In this document: piece by piece, positions 17,411-26,614 of the stretch
Position numbering within the stretch: position 1 is the first letter of the stretch
Layout of the letters: the number at the start of each line of letters is the position of its first letter
Assembly: GCA_944383825.1 (NCBI GenBank)
Contig: CALWRA010000001.1
Location: forward strand, 124,001-188,000
DNA from: an uncultured Acetatifactor sp.
GTDB taxonomy: Bacteria > Bacillota > Clostridia > Lachnospirales > Lachnospiraceae
Length of the DNA stretch: 64,000 bases
Reading direction: 5' to 3'
Made by a program: the position numbers and the translations under genes
Notes under the pieces: generated by a model
What the model saw: only the letters and a program-made list of their open reading frames with translations
The model's database searches: none
Told to the model about the DNA's origin: nothing

Positions 17411-18409
17411 TTATTCCCCCATATATGGCTGTCTGATCTGCGCCAGAATCTGTTCTATAATCTCATCCTTTTGGATCCCATCCATTCTGGCTGCCGTGTT
17501 CATATGAATTCTATGGGCAGTCACATAAGGAAACTGACTCTTTACATCTGCTGGCGTCACATAGTCCCGGCCTTCCAGCCATGCCGATGCCTTTGCCATT
17601 CTCACCAGAGCGATTGTGGCCCGGGGACTGGCTCCCCTTTCCAGATAAGGATGCCTTCTGGTTGCCGTTATCAACTCCAAAATGTATCTGTTTATCTCCT
17701 CCTTCACAAAGATCCTATCCACATCCTTCTGCATTTCAAGAAGTGTTTTCCCGTTCAGTACAGATCTGATCAGATCCACGGGTCTGACCTTTCCCACACC
17801 CATAGCCATGGAAAGCTCACTTTCAAAGTCCGGATAACCCAGGGTCATGGCCACCATAAATTGGTCCATCTGCGCCTCGGGAAGAGATTGGGTACCTGCG
17901 CTTCCCACAGGATTCTGCGTGGCAATCACCAAAAAGGGCTGGGGCACCTGTCTGGTGGTTCCCTCCACAGTAACTCTGCGCTCCTCCATAACCTCCAAAA
18001 GCGCCGACTGCGTCTTTGGAGAAGTTCGGTTGATCTCGTCAGCCAAAAGCAGATTGCAGAATACGCTGCCGGGCTGATAAACAAATTTTTCTTTCTCTCG
18101 GCTGTAAATGGAAAATCCCGTCAAATCCGACGGCATTACATCCGGCGTAAACTGCACTCTCTTATAGTCCAGCTCCATGGCTCTGGAAAACGCAATGGCC
18201 AGGGTGGTCTTACCCACTCCCGGAATATCTTCAAGAAGTATATGCCCATTGGCCAAAAAGGCAAGCATCACCTCTTTTATTTCCTTTTCCTTTCCCAGAA
18301 TCACCTGATTGATCAGGCGCGCCGTCTCTCTCGCCTTCTCCCGGTATAAGTCCGGCTGGTAATACAGCGGCTTCTCCCGGTTCTGCGTCTCTTTTTGATG
18401 CAGCTCCAA
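17411..18409 (-). CDS. MoxR family AAA+ ATPase
   Basis: 332 residues. Walker A is GVGKTT at 64-69 within LLEDIPGVGKTTLAIAF, Walker B is LLLADEINRTSPKTQSALL and sensor 1 is VIATQNPVGSAGT. MoxR ATPases act as chaperones that mature or remodel partner proteins, here most likely the DUF58 and transglutaminase proteins encoded downstream. The start codon is TTG with GAGGAGG 8 bases before it. It follows the sensor kinase gene by 29 bp, so the operon is probably under its own two-component system. Confidence 0.92.
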   Translation of the reverse strand: MELHQKETQNREKPLYYQPDLYREKARETARLINQVILGKEKEIKEVMLAFLANGHILLEDIPGVGKTTLAIAFSRAMELDYKRVQFTPDVMPSDLTGFSIYSREKEKFVYQPGSVFCNLLLADEINRTSPKTQSALLEVMEERRVTVEGTTRQVPQPFLVIATQNPVGSAGTQSLPEAQMDQFMVAMTLGYPDFESELSMAMGVGKVRPVDLIRSVLNGKTLLEMQKDVDRIFVKEEINRYILELITATRRHPYLERGASPRATIALVRMAKASAWLEGRDYVTPADVKSQFPYVTAHRIHMNTAARMDGIQKDEIIEQILAQIRQPYMGE

Positions 18410-18438
18410 TTTTCCACCTCCTCACTGTGTACTTCACG

Positions 18439-19902
18439 CTATATGTCTTTATCGGATGACTTTCCCATTTCGCATTGAAACCAGAAAATATTCATCCCTT
18501 TTTGACAATCCACTCCATAGGCCATTCCATGGGCCTTCAGAATCGTACTGACAATGGACAGTCCCAGACCCGTCCCTTCCTTTCTGCCCCCCTGGTGCTG
18601 GCTTCTCTGATATCTTTCCCAAATCAGCTCCCTCTCCGCTTCTGGAATGGGATTTCCCTCGTTCTTCACCGCCACTCTGCATTTTCCATTTCCCTGGCTG
18701 GTCTGCACAACTATGCTGCCGCCGTCTTTTGTGTGATTGATTGCATTATATAACAGATTTCTGATCACCTGGCTGATTTTCAGCGCATCCACATATATCA
18801 TGGCTTCTGTGTCCGCAAAATCGTCTCCAATGCTGATCTGATGCTGGACCGCGCTCTGCTCGCACAGCAGCACCTCTGACTCCAGTATCTCATAAAGGTT
18901 ATACCAGTCCTTTCGCAGCTGCAGATACCCGGCCTGAAGCTGCGCATAGTCCAGAATGTCGCTGACCATCTCACTCATGCGCTGTGCCTCTTTCATAATC
19001 AGGTTCAAATCCTCATTCCGCTTTTCCTGGTTCTGCCAATGAATATCCCGCACCATCTCGGCATAGCCTCCAATAAGAGCAAGGGGAGAACGCAGCTCAT
19101 GGGAAACATTCGCAATGACCTCCTTGCGCAAGCCATCCACTCTCTGCAGCGCCTGTCCCAGATCCTCCACCGCCCGGGCCAACTGCCCTATCTCATCCTC
19201 AAGGGCAATGTTCGGTGTCGCGGATAAATTTCCCTTTGCCAGCTCGTCTATTGTGTTCTTAATAATGTGGATTGGCTTTATAAATTTCCTGGACAACACC
19301 GCAGCCATAACGGCGGAAATCAGCGTAAGCAGAATACTGAAAACAACCAGCTGTCTGCGATTCAGGCTCAGCACCTGATTCAGCTCCGTAAAGGAATGAT
19401 GGAGGATGATATATGCCTCCTCGCCGTTGTAAAATGCCGGAAGACCGATTTCATAGGATACCAGTCGGGATCCCTCCCTGATCTGCCTGCTATATGTCTG
19501 CCTTTCCAGCACATTATCATATACATCGCTGCTTTCAATATCTTTCCAGACTGTTATATTGGACGCGTCGTCCTCCAGATTCAAAGAATGTCCGTAGCTG
19601 TAAATTTCTATAAGATTTCCATCCTTATCCACCAGCATCATTTTGCCGTTTGTGATTTTGCTTAAATAGGGAATCAGCTCACTGTTATCCGCCAGGTCTT
19701 CCGTAATGAGCTCCTCCATAACAGGCTCCAGCTCATTTTGTATTTCTACGGCGGCCATGTCTGCATAATTGCTTTCCAGAACAAATACCTGAACAATCCA
19801 CATAAGGCCCACGGTAAACAGCGCCACCGACATCATAATCAGCCACAGCCTCACCGACATTCTCGAGAAAAAGCGCCTCCCGTTTTTATTCCCTATATTC
19901 AA
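18439..19902 (-). CDS. Sensor histidine kinase
   Basis: 487 residues. A transmembrane helix at about 16-40, an extracellular domain, a second helix at about 185-205, HAMP, His in VIANVSHELRSPLALIGGYAE and an ATPase domain (NLLYNAINHT, KEGTGLGLSIVSTIL). The TTG start overlaps the response regulator stop by 17 bases; an ATG at 19860 is an alternative. Kinase plus regulator head the operon with MoxR, DUF58 and the transglutaminase, suggesting they sense and adjust the same envelope function. Confidence 0.9.
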   Translation of the reverse strand: MNIGNKNGRRFFSRMSVRLWLIMMSVALFTVGLMWIVQVFVLESNYADMAAVEIQNELEPVMEELITEDLADNSELIPYLSKITNGKMMLVDKDGNLIEIYSYGHSLNLEDDASNITVWKDIESSDVYDNVLERQTYSRQIREGSRLVSYEIGLPAFYNGEEAYIILHHSFTELNQVLSLNRRQLVVFSILLTLISAVMAAVLSRKFIKPIHIIKNTIDELAKGNLSATPNIALEDEIGQLARAVEDLGQALQRVDGLRKEVIANVSHELRSPLALIGGYAEMVRDIHWQNQEKRNEDLNLIMKEAQRMSEMVSDILDYAQLQAGYLQLRKDWYNLYEILESEVLLCEQSAVQHQISIGDDFADTEAMIYVDALKISQVIRNLLYNAINHTKDGGSIVVQTSQGNGKCRVAVKNEGNPIPEAERELIWERYQRSQHQGGRKEGTGLGLSIVSTILKAHGMAYGVDCQKGMNIFWFQCEMGKSSDKDI

Positions 19903-20554
19903 ATTTGTACCCCACTCCCCACACCGTCTGTATCAGCTTTCTGTAAGTTCCCAAATGCTCCCTTAGTGATTTTACATGAGTGTCCACAGTCCTGGTGTCT
20001 CCGTAATATTCATATCCCCAAACCGATCCCAGCAGCTGATCTCTGGTGAGAACAATATGCTCATTCTGAGCCAGCTTTACCAGCAAATCAAATTCCTTAG
20101 GAGGCAGACTTATGACATTCTGTCCCGCTGTGACCGTTCTGGTGCCTATTTCAATGCAGAAATCTCCGAACTTCAGCGTCTGACTGGGCTCGCTCCCGGT
20201 TCTTTTCAGTACTGCGTTTACCCTGGCCATAAGCTCTTTCGGACTAAAGGGTTTCGACACATAATCATCGGCCCCCAGGCCAAAGCCTAAAAGTTTGTCA
20301 TATTCCTCGCTCCTGGCAGTCAGCATAATCACCGGAACCTGGGAACATTGCCGGATCTCTGCCAAAGCTTCAAATCCATCCTTTCCCGGCATCATAATGT
20401 CAAGAATCAGAATGTCAAATTCCTGCCTTCCTGCCAGCTCCAACGCCTGATCCGCATTTTCCGCTTCACTGCATTGAAATCCCTCTAATTGAGCATAAAC
20501 CATCACCAAATTCCTAATGTGGGAGTCATCGTCCACAATGAGCATTCTTTTCAA
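19886..20554 (-). CDS. OmpR family response regulator
   Basis: 222 residues. Receiver domain with DDD pocket (LIVDDDSHIR), Asp in DILILDIMMPGKDGFEA and Lys in DDYVSKPFSP, followed by a winged helix ending TVWGVGYKFEYRE. Two starts are possible: TTG at 20554 (giving MKRMLIVDDD) with AAGGAGG 10 bases upstream, or ATG at 20545. First gene of the five-gene operon. Confidence 0.9.
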   Translation of the reverse strand: MKRMLIVDDDSHIRNLVMVYAQLEGFQCSEAENADQALELAGRQEFDILILDIMMPGKDGFEALAEIRQCSQVPVIMLTARSEEYDKLLGFGLGADDYVSKPFSPKELMARVNAVLKRTGSEPSQTLKFGDFCIEIGTRTVTAGQNVISLPPKEFDLLVKLAQNEHIVLTRDQLLGSVWGYEYYGDTRTVDTHVKSLREHLGTYRKLIQTVWGVGYKFEYRE

Positions 20555-20599
20555 GCTTCCTCCGCCTCCTTTGAAAATCATTCCCCCAGCCTGTTATTT

Positions 20600-20627
20600 A
20601 TTATAAAGCATAACTTTTAATTGTAAA
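20600..20627 (-). promoter_or_regulatory. Promoter of the RR-HK-MoxR-DUF58-transglutaminase operon
   Basis: TTTACA (20627-20622), 16-bp spacer, TATAAT (20605-20600) on the minus strand, about 45 bp upstream of the response regulator. Confidence 0.65.
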
Positions 20628-20760
20628 ATTTCTGTGAGAATTTTATGAGAATACTGAAAAGAATCAGTCACAAACCCACTTTGGTTTTCATATTTTGATG
20701 TTGGGGGGCATAAGGCATCGGCTCCCATGACAAACATAAAAAGGGAGGAGACGGCAAAAG

Positions 20761-21633
20761 TTGTCCGACATGAAAAAGTTTGATGCTGCAATCATCGGCG
20801 GAGACAGACGAAACGCCTGTATGGCCGCTGTTTTTGCAGAAAAGAAATATCGGGTTATTACCTACGGCGTTTCGGAAGCTCTGAAGGATCCCTGTATATA
20901 CCCTGCAGAAACCTTAAAGGAGGCCTTGGAAAGTTCATCGGTGCTTATATTCGGAATTCCGTTCCAAAAAAATGGGAAAATTTTTTTTCAGGCAGATGTG
21001 CCCTGTGTTTCCCTTACAGAGCTAAAGCGCTTTATCCGCAAGGGACAGAAGGTCTTTGCAGGAGTGATTCCGGAGGACTTTCGGACCCATTGCCAGAAGC
21101 GGGAAATTGACTGCTTTGACTTTATGCAGGACGAGGCGGTCACCATATACAATGCCATTGCCACTGCAGAGGGCGCAATTCTGGAGGCCCTTCTGAAAAA
21201 GGACACCAATCTGCACCACGGCAGATGCCTTGTGCTGGGTTATGGAAGATGCGCCAGAGTTCTGTCCAATAAGCTGAAGGGAATGGACGCCAGAGTCTGT
21301 GTGTGCTGCAGAGATCAAAAGCAGATGGCTTTCGCCGATTCCATGGGATTGGATACCTTTCCGCTTTCCCGGCTTCCCAAAAGAATCAGTGATTTTGAAT
21401 ACATCTTCAATACCGTTCCAGCGGTCATTCTCACAAAAAACTGTCTGAAGCGGCTGGGGCCCTCAGCTCTGATCATAGACATTGCCTCAGACCCAGGCGG
21501 CGTGGACGATAAAGCTGCGGGAGAGCTTGGGATCTGCGTCAGGCATTGTCCCGGTCTCCCCGGAAAATATGCCTGCTTAAGCTCCGCAGAGCGTCTTGCA
21601 AAATATGTATTTGATACAGGGAGGATTTTATGA
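20761..21633 (+). CDS. dpaA: Dipicolinate synthase subunit A
   Basis: 290 residues. The N-terminal part resembles SpoVFA (AIIGGDRRNACMAAVFAEK), and a Rossmann dinucleotide-binding segment LVLGYGRCARVLSNKLKG is at about 156-173. DpaA/DpaB oxidise dihydrodipicolinate to dipicolinic acid in the mother cell; the Ca-dipicolinate fills the spore core. TTG start, with aggag 10 bases upstream; an ATG three codons later is less well spaced. The start of dpaB overlaps the stop by 4 bases. Strong evidence that the organism makes spores. Confidence 0.93.
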   Translation: MSDMKKFDAAIIGGDRRNACMAAVFAEKKYRVITYGVSEALKDPCIYPAETLKEALESSSVLIFGIPFQKNGKIFFQADVPCVSLTELKRFIRKGQKVFAGVIPEDFRTHCQKREIDCFDFMQDEAVTIYNAIATAEGAILEALLKKDTNLHHGRCLVLGYGRCARVLSNKLKGMDARVCVCCRDQKQMAFADSMGLDTFPLSRLPKRISDFEYIFNTVPAVILTKNCLKRLGPSALIIDIASDPGGVDDKAAGELGICVRHCPGLPGKYACLSSAERLAKYVFDTGRIL

Positions 21634-22226
21634 ATGTAAAGGGTAAAAGAGTGGGCGTAGGGCTCACCGGTTCTTTTTGTACCTTCGATAAAATGTTCAA
21701 GGAGCTGAAAAAACTCAAAGAAGCAGGAGCCCAGGTATTTCCCATTCTCTCTGAGGCATCTCAAACCATCGAAAGCCGTTTCGGCGCTCCGGAGGATTAT
21801 CTCAAAATGGCAGAGGAAATTACGGGCAACTCACCCATTCTGCGCATTGAGGAAGCGGAGCCCATAGGGCCCGGCAGTCTTCTGGATATTCTGGTAATCC
21901 TGCCCTGCACTGGCAATACGGCTGCAAAGCTGGCAAACGGCATTACCGACACTCCCGTGCTTATGGCCGCAAAGGCCCATCTACGGAATAATAGGCCTCT
22001 GGTAATTTCCATATCCACAAACGATGGGCTCGGTATGAATATGAAAAATATAGGGTTCTTGCTTAATTCGAAAAATATTTACTTTGTCCCCTTCGGCCAG
22101 GACAATTGGGAAAAGAAGCCCCATTCTTTGGTAGCCGACACCTCTCTTCTCCTTCCCACCCTGGAAATGGCTCTGGAACACAGACAGCTGCAGCCTCTTT
22201 TCGTAAGTATGGCTGCGGAGAAATGA
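21630..22226 (+). CDS. dpaB: Dipicolinate synthase subunit B
   Basis: 198-residue flavoprotein-like subunit of dipicolinate synthase (SpoVFB). It has GVGLTGSFCTFDKMFKELKK at the N-terminus, a phosphate-binding segment LPCTGNTAAKLANGITDTPV and AAKAHLRNNRPLVISISTND. Works with DpaA, whose gene overlaps by 4 bases. Confidence 0.93.
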   Translation: MNVKGKRVGVGLTGSFCTFDKMFKELKKLKEAGAQVFPILSEASQTIESRFGAPEDYLKMAEEITGNSPILRIEEAEPIGPGSLLDILVILPCTGNTAAKLANGITDTPVLMAAKAHLRNNRPLVISISTNDGLGMNMKNIGFLLNSKNIYFVPFGQDNWEKKPHSLVADTSLLLPTLEMALEHRQLQPLFVSMAAEK

Positions 22227-22233
22227 GGCGGTT

Positions 22234-24087
22234 ATGTGCGGAATTGCGGGATTTAGCAACTTTCATCTGAATTTTAGGGAGGAGCCTGGCAAATGGTATC
22301 CCATACTGCAAAATATGAACAAGGTTCAAAAGCACAGAGGCCCTGATGCGGATGGGGTCTTTCTTTCCCGCTGCTGCGGACTGTCCCATGTGCGTCTGTC
22401 CATTCTGGATCCCCAGGGAGGACTCCAGCCCATGACCAGGCAGCTGGAAAATCATTGCTGTACCATCTGCTTTAACGGAGAAATCTACAATATGCCTGCT
22501 CTGAAAAAAGAGCTGGAAGAAGAAGGCATGGAATTTTCAACCGCCTGCGACACGGAGGTCATTCTGGCGGGGTATCTTCTCCATGGGAGAGAATACGTGA
22601 AACGGCTCAACGGTATCTTTGCCTTTTGCATCTGGGACGAAAGCCGCCGGCTTCTGACCCTCTTTCGCGATCGCCTGGGAGTTAAGCCTCTTTTTTACAC
22701 ACAGCTGGGGGACACTCTTATATTTTCCTCAGAAATCAAGGGACTGTTTCAATTTCCAGGCGTGGAGCCCCTTCTGGACAAAGAAGGACTGTGCGAAATT
22801 TTCGGCCTTGGTCCTGCCAAGTCCTACGGCAAGGGAGTTTTTCAAAATATTTCGGAGCTTCTGCCCGGACATTATCTGGAATTTGATGGCAACCGGATTT
22901 GTCAGGAGCCCTACTGGCGTCTGGAAAGCCATCCTCATGAGGATTCCTGGGAAAGCACTGTGGAAAAAACCGGTTTTCTGATTACAGATGCCGTCAGGCT
23001 GCAGATGCTCTCCGATGTTCCCATATGCACCTTTTTATCGGGAGGCGTTGACAGTAGTCTGGTAACCGCTATCTGCAGCAGGGAGCTGGCCGCCCAGGGA
23101 AAGCAGCTTGACACCTATTCCTTTGACTTTACTGGAAATGACGCCAATTTCAGGGCAAACGCCTTTCAACCCACCCAAGATCGGCCCTGGGTGGATAAAA
23201 TGACCGCTTGGGCCAAAACCAATCATCGTTATCTGGAATGCGGAAATGAAGCGCTCTACGAATATCTCTTTGAAGCGGTGGATGCAAGAGATCTTCCCTG
23301 TATGGCCGATGTGGAATCCTCCATGCTTTATTTCTGCCGCCAGGTATCAGCCCGGCATAAGGTAACTCTTACGGGGGAATGCGCGGACGAAATTTTCGGA
23401 GGGTATCCCTGGTTTCATAAAAAGGAATGCTTTGAGGCTCACGCCTTTCCCTGGTCTATGGATCTGACACCCCGCACCATGCTCCTGAAGGATGAAATAC
23501 AATCTCTGCTGCCCATAAAGGAGTATGTGAACGCCGCTTACGAGAACACTGTTCGGGATACTCCCCGCCTTGCGGAGGATTCCCCCGAGGAAAAGCGCCG
23601 CAGAGAAATCTCCTGGCTTAATCTTCGTTGGTTTATGCAGACCCTTTTGGACAGGATGGACAGAACCAGTATGCACACCGGGCTGGAAGCCCGGGTTCCT
23701 CTTGCAGATCACCGTATTGTGGAATACGTCTGGAATGTCCCCTGGAGTATGAAATGTAGAAATGGCCAGGTCAAGGGACTTCTAAGAGAAGCCTCCCGGG
23801 GGCTCCTGCCCGACGAAGTGCTTTTCCGCAAAAAAAGCCCCTATCCCAAAACCTATGATCCAGCCTATGAAGGACTTTTGAAAAAGCGCCTGCTGGAGGT
23901 GCTTCAGGATAGCTCTTCCCCTCTTTCTGATTTTATAGATCTAAAGAAAACCAAAGCCTTTCTGGAGTGTCCTTCAGATTACGGCCGACCCTTCTACGGC
24001 CAGCTTATGGCCGGTCCGCAGCTTCTGGCCTATCTGCTGCAGATCAATTATTGGCTGGAGCGTTATCGGATCCGGGTACAACTTTAA
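22234..24087 (+). CDS. asnB: Asparagine synthase (glutamine-hydrolysing)
   Basis: 617 residues. The N-terminal glutaminase domain has catalytic Cys2 (MCGIAGF) and CFNGEIYN; the C-terminal synthetase domain has the PP-loop LSGGVDSSLV at about 265-274 and TGECADEIFGGYPWF. It makes Asn from Asp, Gln and ATP. It lies only 7 bp after dpaB and probably shares its transcript, so it may serve sporulation as B. subtilis AsnO does; that is inference from position. RBS gaggcgg. Confidence 0.93.
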   Translation: MCGIAGFSNFHLNFREEPGKWYPILQNMNKVQKHRGPDADGVFLSRCCGLSHVRLSILDPQGGLQPMTRQLENHCCTICFNGEIYNMPALKKELEEEGMEFSTACDTEVILAGYLLHGREYVKRLNGIFAFCIWDESRRLLTLFRDRLGVKPLFYTQLGDTLIFSSEIKGLFQFPGVEPLLDKEGLCEIFGLGPAKSYGKGVFQNISELLPGHYLEFDGNRICQEPYWRLESHPHEDSWESTVEKTGFLITDAVRLQMLSDVPICTFLSGGVDSSLVTAICSRELAAQGKQLDTYSFDFTGNDANFRANAFQPTQDRPWVDKMTAWAKTNHRYLECGNEALYEYLFEAVDARDLPCMADVESSMLYFCRQVSARHKVTLTGECADEIFGGYPWFHKKECFEAHAFPWSMDLTPRTMLLKDEIQSLLPIKEYVNAAYENTVRDTPRLAEDSPEEKRRREISWLNLRWFMQTLLDRMDRTSMHTGLEARVPLADHRIVEYVWNVPWSMKCRNGQVKGLLREASRGLLPDEVLFRKKSPYPKTYDPAYEGLLKKRLLEVLQDSSSPLSDFIDLKKTKAFLECPSDYGRPFYGQLMAGPQLLAYLLQINYWLERYRIRVQL

Positions 24088-24200
24088 ATCCACAGAAAGC
24101 AGTCTTTACTGGCATTTACCGCCGCAGACAGAGGAAACGGTCAGATAGCCCTGGCGGTCATTTCATCTTCCGTCACAATAGCTCCCAGGCCCATACAGTC

Positions 24201-24229
24201 TTTACGGAAACCTTGTGGTATAGTATAAT
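24201..24229 (+). promoter_or_regulatory. Promoter of the luxS operon
   Basis: TTTACG (24201-24206), 17-bp spacer, TATAAT (24224-24229), about 50 bases before the 118-residue protein gene. Confidence 0.6.
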
Positions 24230-24236
24230 CCTATAC
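24218..24236 (+). promoter_or_regulatory. Inverted repeat over the -10 box
   Basis: GTATAG-7-CTATAC with the -10 box TATAAT in its centre. Position suggests an operator for an unidentified repressor. Confidence 0.4.
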
Positions 24237-24277
24237 AAAAGAATATCTGTCCTGATATTGGAAAGGAAGGAAGAAGA

Positions 24278-24634
24278 ATGAACCAAGCTGTAAAGGATTA
24301 TATTATTGAAAAGGTAAATGCATTGATAAATGCACCCACCTGTTGCGGAGAGCTAAAGGCGTCCGCCCAAAATTGGCTGGATGCACTTGGCACGGACAAG
24401 GAAGCTGAACAGACAAAAAGCCTTTTGGCGGATCTGGAAAGGGATATTGTAACAGTTGATGGATTGATTGCCTTTGCTGAATCAGAAGCCGGCATAAATG
24501 TATTTGGCCGGGAACAAGCGCCGAAGGTAGCCGCTCATGCCAGAGAAATCAAGGCGGACGGCGCACAGTACTGTGATTGTCCTGCCTGTGCGGCGGCTGC
24601 TGCAATCCTCGAAAAGAAGGATGAAATTCTGTAA
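24278..24634 (+). CDS. Small Cys-containing protein, unknown
   Basis: 118-residue acidic, helical protein with CC at 22-23 and a C-terminal C-x-C-x2-C motif (Cys98, 100, 103 in YCDCPACAAA). Close relatives are common in Lachnospiraceae and often carry the database label 'molecular chaperone Hsp90', but no GHKL ATPase or other Hsp90 domain is visible, so I treat that name as unsupported. The cysteines could bind metal. First gene of a likely operon with luxS (38 bp) and mtnN. Confidence 0.8.
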   Translation: MNQAVKDYIIEKVNALINAPTCCGELKASAQNWLDALGTDKEAEQTKSLLADLERDIVTVDGLIAFAESEAGINVFGREQAPKVAAHAREIKADGAQYCDCPACAAAAAILEKKDEIL

Positions 24635-24672
24635 ATATACATCTGTTTATCCACAGAAAGGAGATCGGCACC

Positions 24673-25152
24673 TTGGAAAAGATTGCAAGCTTTACCATAG
24701 ACCACATTAAGCTACAGCCGGGCGTTTATGTGTCCAGAAAGGATACCGCAGGAACGGCGGTGATCACCACCTTTGACCTGAGAATGACAAGTCCGAATGA
24801 AGAGCCGGTAATGAATACCGCAGAAGTGCACACCATAGAACATTTGGGGGCGACCTTTCTGCGCAATCATCCGGAATATAAGGACAAAACTATCTATTTC
24901 GGCCCCATGGGCTGCCGGACCGGCTTTTATCTTTTGCTGACCGGAGATTTTCAATCGGAGCAGATCGTTCCTCTCATTACGGAAATGTTTGAATATATCC
25001 GAGATTATCACGGAGAGGTGCCCGGCGCCTCTCCCAAAGACTGCGGCAATTACCTGGATATGAATCTTGGAATGGCAAATTATCTGGCAAAACGTTACCT
25101 GGAGAACGTTTTATACGGCATTAACGAGAGCCGGCTGATTTATCCCAAATAG
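24673..25152 (+). CDS. luxS: S-ribosylhomocysteine lyase
   Basis: 159 residues. The metal site is HTIEH (His53, His57) plus Cys124 in PKDCGNY, and the catalytic Cys81 is in FGPMGCRTGFY. LuxS cleaves S-ribosylhomocysteine to homocysteine and DPD, the precursor of autoinducer-2. The start codon is TTG with aaaggag upstream. mtnN, which makes its substrate, follows 64 bp downstream, giving the complete two-step activated-methyl recycling route. Confidence 0.95.
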   Translation: MEKIASFTIDHIKLQPGVYVSRKDTAGTAVITTFDLRMTSPNEEPVMNTAEVHTIEHLGATFLRNHPEYKDKTIYFGPMGCRTGFYLLLTGDFQSEQIVPLITEMFEYIRDYHGEVPGASPKDCGNYLDMNLGMANYLAKRYLENVLYGINESRLIYPK

Positions 25153-25216
25153 ACCAGGTCGCCGGAACCGGGGCCGGCATACAAGAAAAGTTATCCAAAA
25201 GAAAGGCGGATTTTAT

Positions 25217-25915
25217 ATGAGTAGAATCGGTATTATAGGCGCAATGGAGCTGGAAGTGGACAAGCTGAAGTCTGAAATGGACATAAGCGGCATTGCCAAT
25301 AAGGCGGGAATGGAGTTTTTTCAGGGAACGCTCCAAGGCGCTGAAGTGGTTATCGTCCGCAGCGGCATTGGAAAGGTCAATGCCGCATTATGCGTTCAGA
25401 TCCTTGCAGATGACTTTCAGGTGACACACATCATCAACACGGGAGTAGCCGGTTCTTTGAATGCAAAACTGGATATCGGGGATATTTTGATCTCTAAGAC
25501 TGCTCTTTACCATGATGTTGACGCCACCATTTTCGGCTATCTTCCCGGCGAGGTACCTCAGCTTGGCACAAGGGAATTTCCCGCCGATGAAAGGCTGGCC
25601 CAGCTTGCCAAATCCAGTTGTGAAAAAGTAAATCCCGGGCTTCATGCCGTAATTGGGAGAGTCATCAGCGGCGATCAGTTTATTTCCGACGGCGCGGTGA
25701 AAAAACGGCTGATTTCAGAATTTCACGGCGACTGTGCGGAAATGGAGGGCGCCGCCGTAGCCCACGGTTCTTATCTGAATCACATACCCTTTGTGATTAT
25801 CCGGGCAATTTCGGATAAGGCCGACAACAGCGCTCAGGTGGAATATCCGGTTTTTGAAAAAGCTGCGGCACATCACTCTGCCCGTCTGGTAGCGGACATG
25901 GTGCGGAGCATCTGA
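25217..25915 (+). CDS. mtnN: 5'-methylthioadenosine/S-adenosylhomocysteine nucleosidase
   Basis: 232 residues. The N-terminal GIIGAMELEVDKLKSEM, a phosphate/ribose loop SGIGKVNAALCVQIL, the substrate segment EMEGAAVAHGSYLN with catalytic Glu, and the Asp in VIIRAISDKAD define MTA/SAH nucleosidase (Pfs). It hydrolyses S-adenosylhomocysteine to adenine and S-ribosylhomocysteine, feeding LuxS. Confidence 0.95.
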   Translation: MSRIGIIGAMELEVDKLKSEMDISGIANKAGMEFFQGTLQGAEVVIVRSGIGKVNAALCVQILADDFQVTHIINTGVAGSLNAKLDIGDILISKTALYHDVDATIFGYLPGEVPQLGTREFPADERLAQLAKSSCEKVNPGLHAVIGRVISGDQFISDGAVKKRLISEFHGDCAEMEGAAVAHGSYLNHIPFVIIRAISDKADNSAQVEYPVFEKAAAHHSARLVADMVRSI

Positions 25916-25965
25916 AGCTTTCACACAAAATAACATTAGGACAGGCTTTACGTCTGCCATACCTA

Positions 25966-26002
25966 AAAAGGACTGCATTGCATAAACAATGTCAGTCCTT
26001 TT
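25966..26002. terminator. Bidirectional terminator mtnN / gtrA
   Basis: Stem AAAAGGACTG / CAGTCCTTTT with an inner CATTG / CAATG pair and a 6-base loop. T-rich on both strands, serving convergent mtnN and gtrA. The gtrA stop codon lies within the right arm. Confidence 0.85.
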
Positions 26003-26426
26003 GCTCTTTTTTAAAAACAAATAATTTGCTGAACACATAATTAGCGATCATTACCAGGACGGATGATATAAAGATTTTCGCGATCCAATAGTTCATGCGG
26101 ATCATATTTACCGTCACATACATGATCACAATATCCAAAAGCCAGGTGGAAACTCTGGCTCCCGCAAACTGTGTAAATTCTTTCATAATATGTGGATTGG
26201 AACTTTTAAACACATATTTTCTGTTGGTCACATAGCCAAAAAGCACTCCAGCAGCCCAGCCCAACGTATTGATTACCGCATTTTGCCAACTCACATCCGG
26301 ATCCAGCAGCGTAGCCTCAAAAATCCAGCAGGCTCCCCAAGACACCAGCGTTGTCAGCACACCGACAATCAAATATGCAATAATCTCCTCATATTTCACA
26401 CATAGAGCTTTTATCTTATCTATCAT
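25992..26426 (-). CDS. GtrA family membrane protein
   Basis: 144 residues with four transmembrane helices and the GtrA signatures YLIVGVLTTLVSWGACWIFE and FGYVTNRKYVFKSS. GtrA-type proteins are proposed to flip undecaprenyl-phosphate-linked sugars for surface polysaccharide or teichoic acid decoration. No glycosyltransferase is next to it, so its substrate is open. Stands alone on its strand. Confidence 0.9.
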   Translation of the reverse strand: MIDKIKALCVKYEEIIAYLIVGVLTTLVSWGACWIFEATLLDPDVSWQNAVINTLGWAAGVLFGYVTNRKYVFKSSNPHIMKEFTQFAGARVSTWLLDIVIMYVTVNMIRMNYWIAKIFISSVLVMIANYVFSKLFVFKKEQKD

Positions 26427-26614
26427 ATTGCTTCCTCATTCCAATGGTTTGTACAGGGCAGTAACAGTATAAACTTACTATGTTTCCATTTGCTTGTCAA
26501 GAAATACCAAATCTGCGGCGCTGTATCATCCCCAGCACCTGATTATTATATTCTGCCCACAACTATCCCATTTCAAAATCCGGATGCAAAAATATGCGGA
26601 AGGCAACGTTCCGC

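Noticed and set aside
17369..18349. 326-codon plus-strand frame opposite moxR
   Set aside because: Antisense of a strongly conserved ATPase; no family features and no ribosome binding site.
20690..20735. Possible SigK promoter before dpaA (CATATTTTG and CATAAGGCA)
   Set aside because: Each differs from CATAnnnTA and no convincing -35 AC pair could be placed; too weak to call.
24278..24634. Naming the 118-residue protein a molecular chaperone Hsp90
   Set aside because: It has no ATP-binding Bergerat fold or middle domain and is far too short; the label appears to be inherited annotation.
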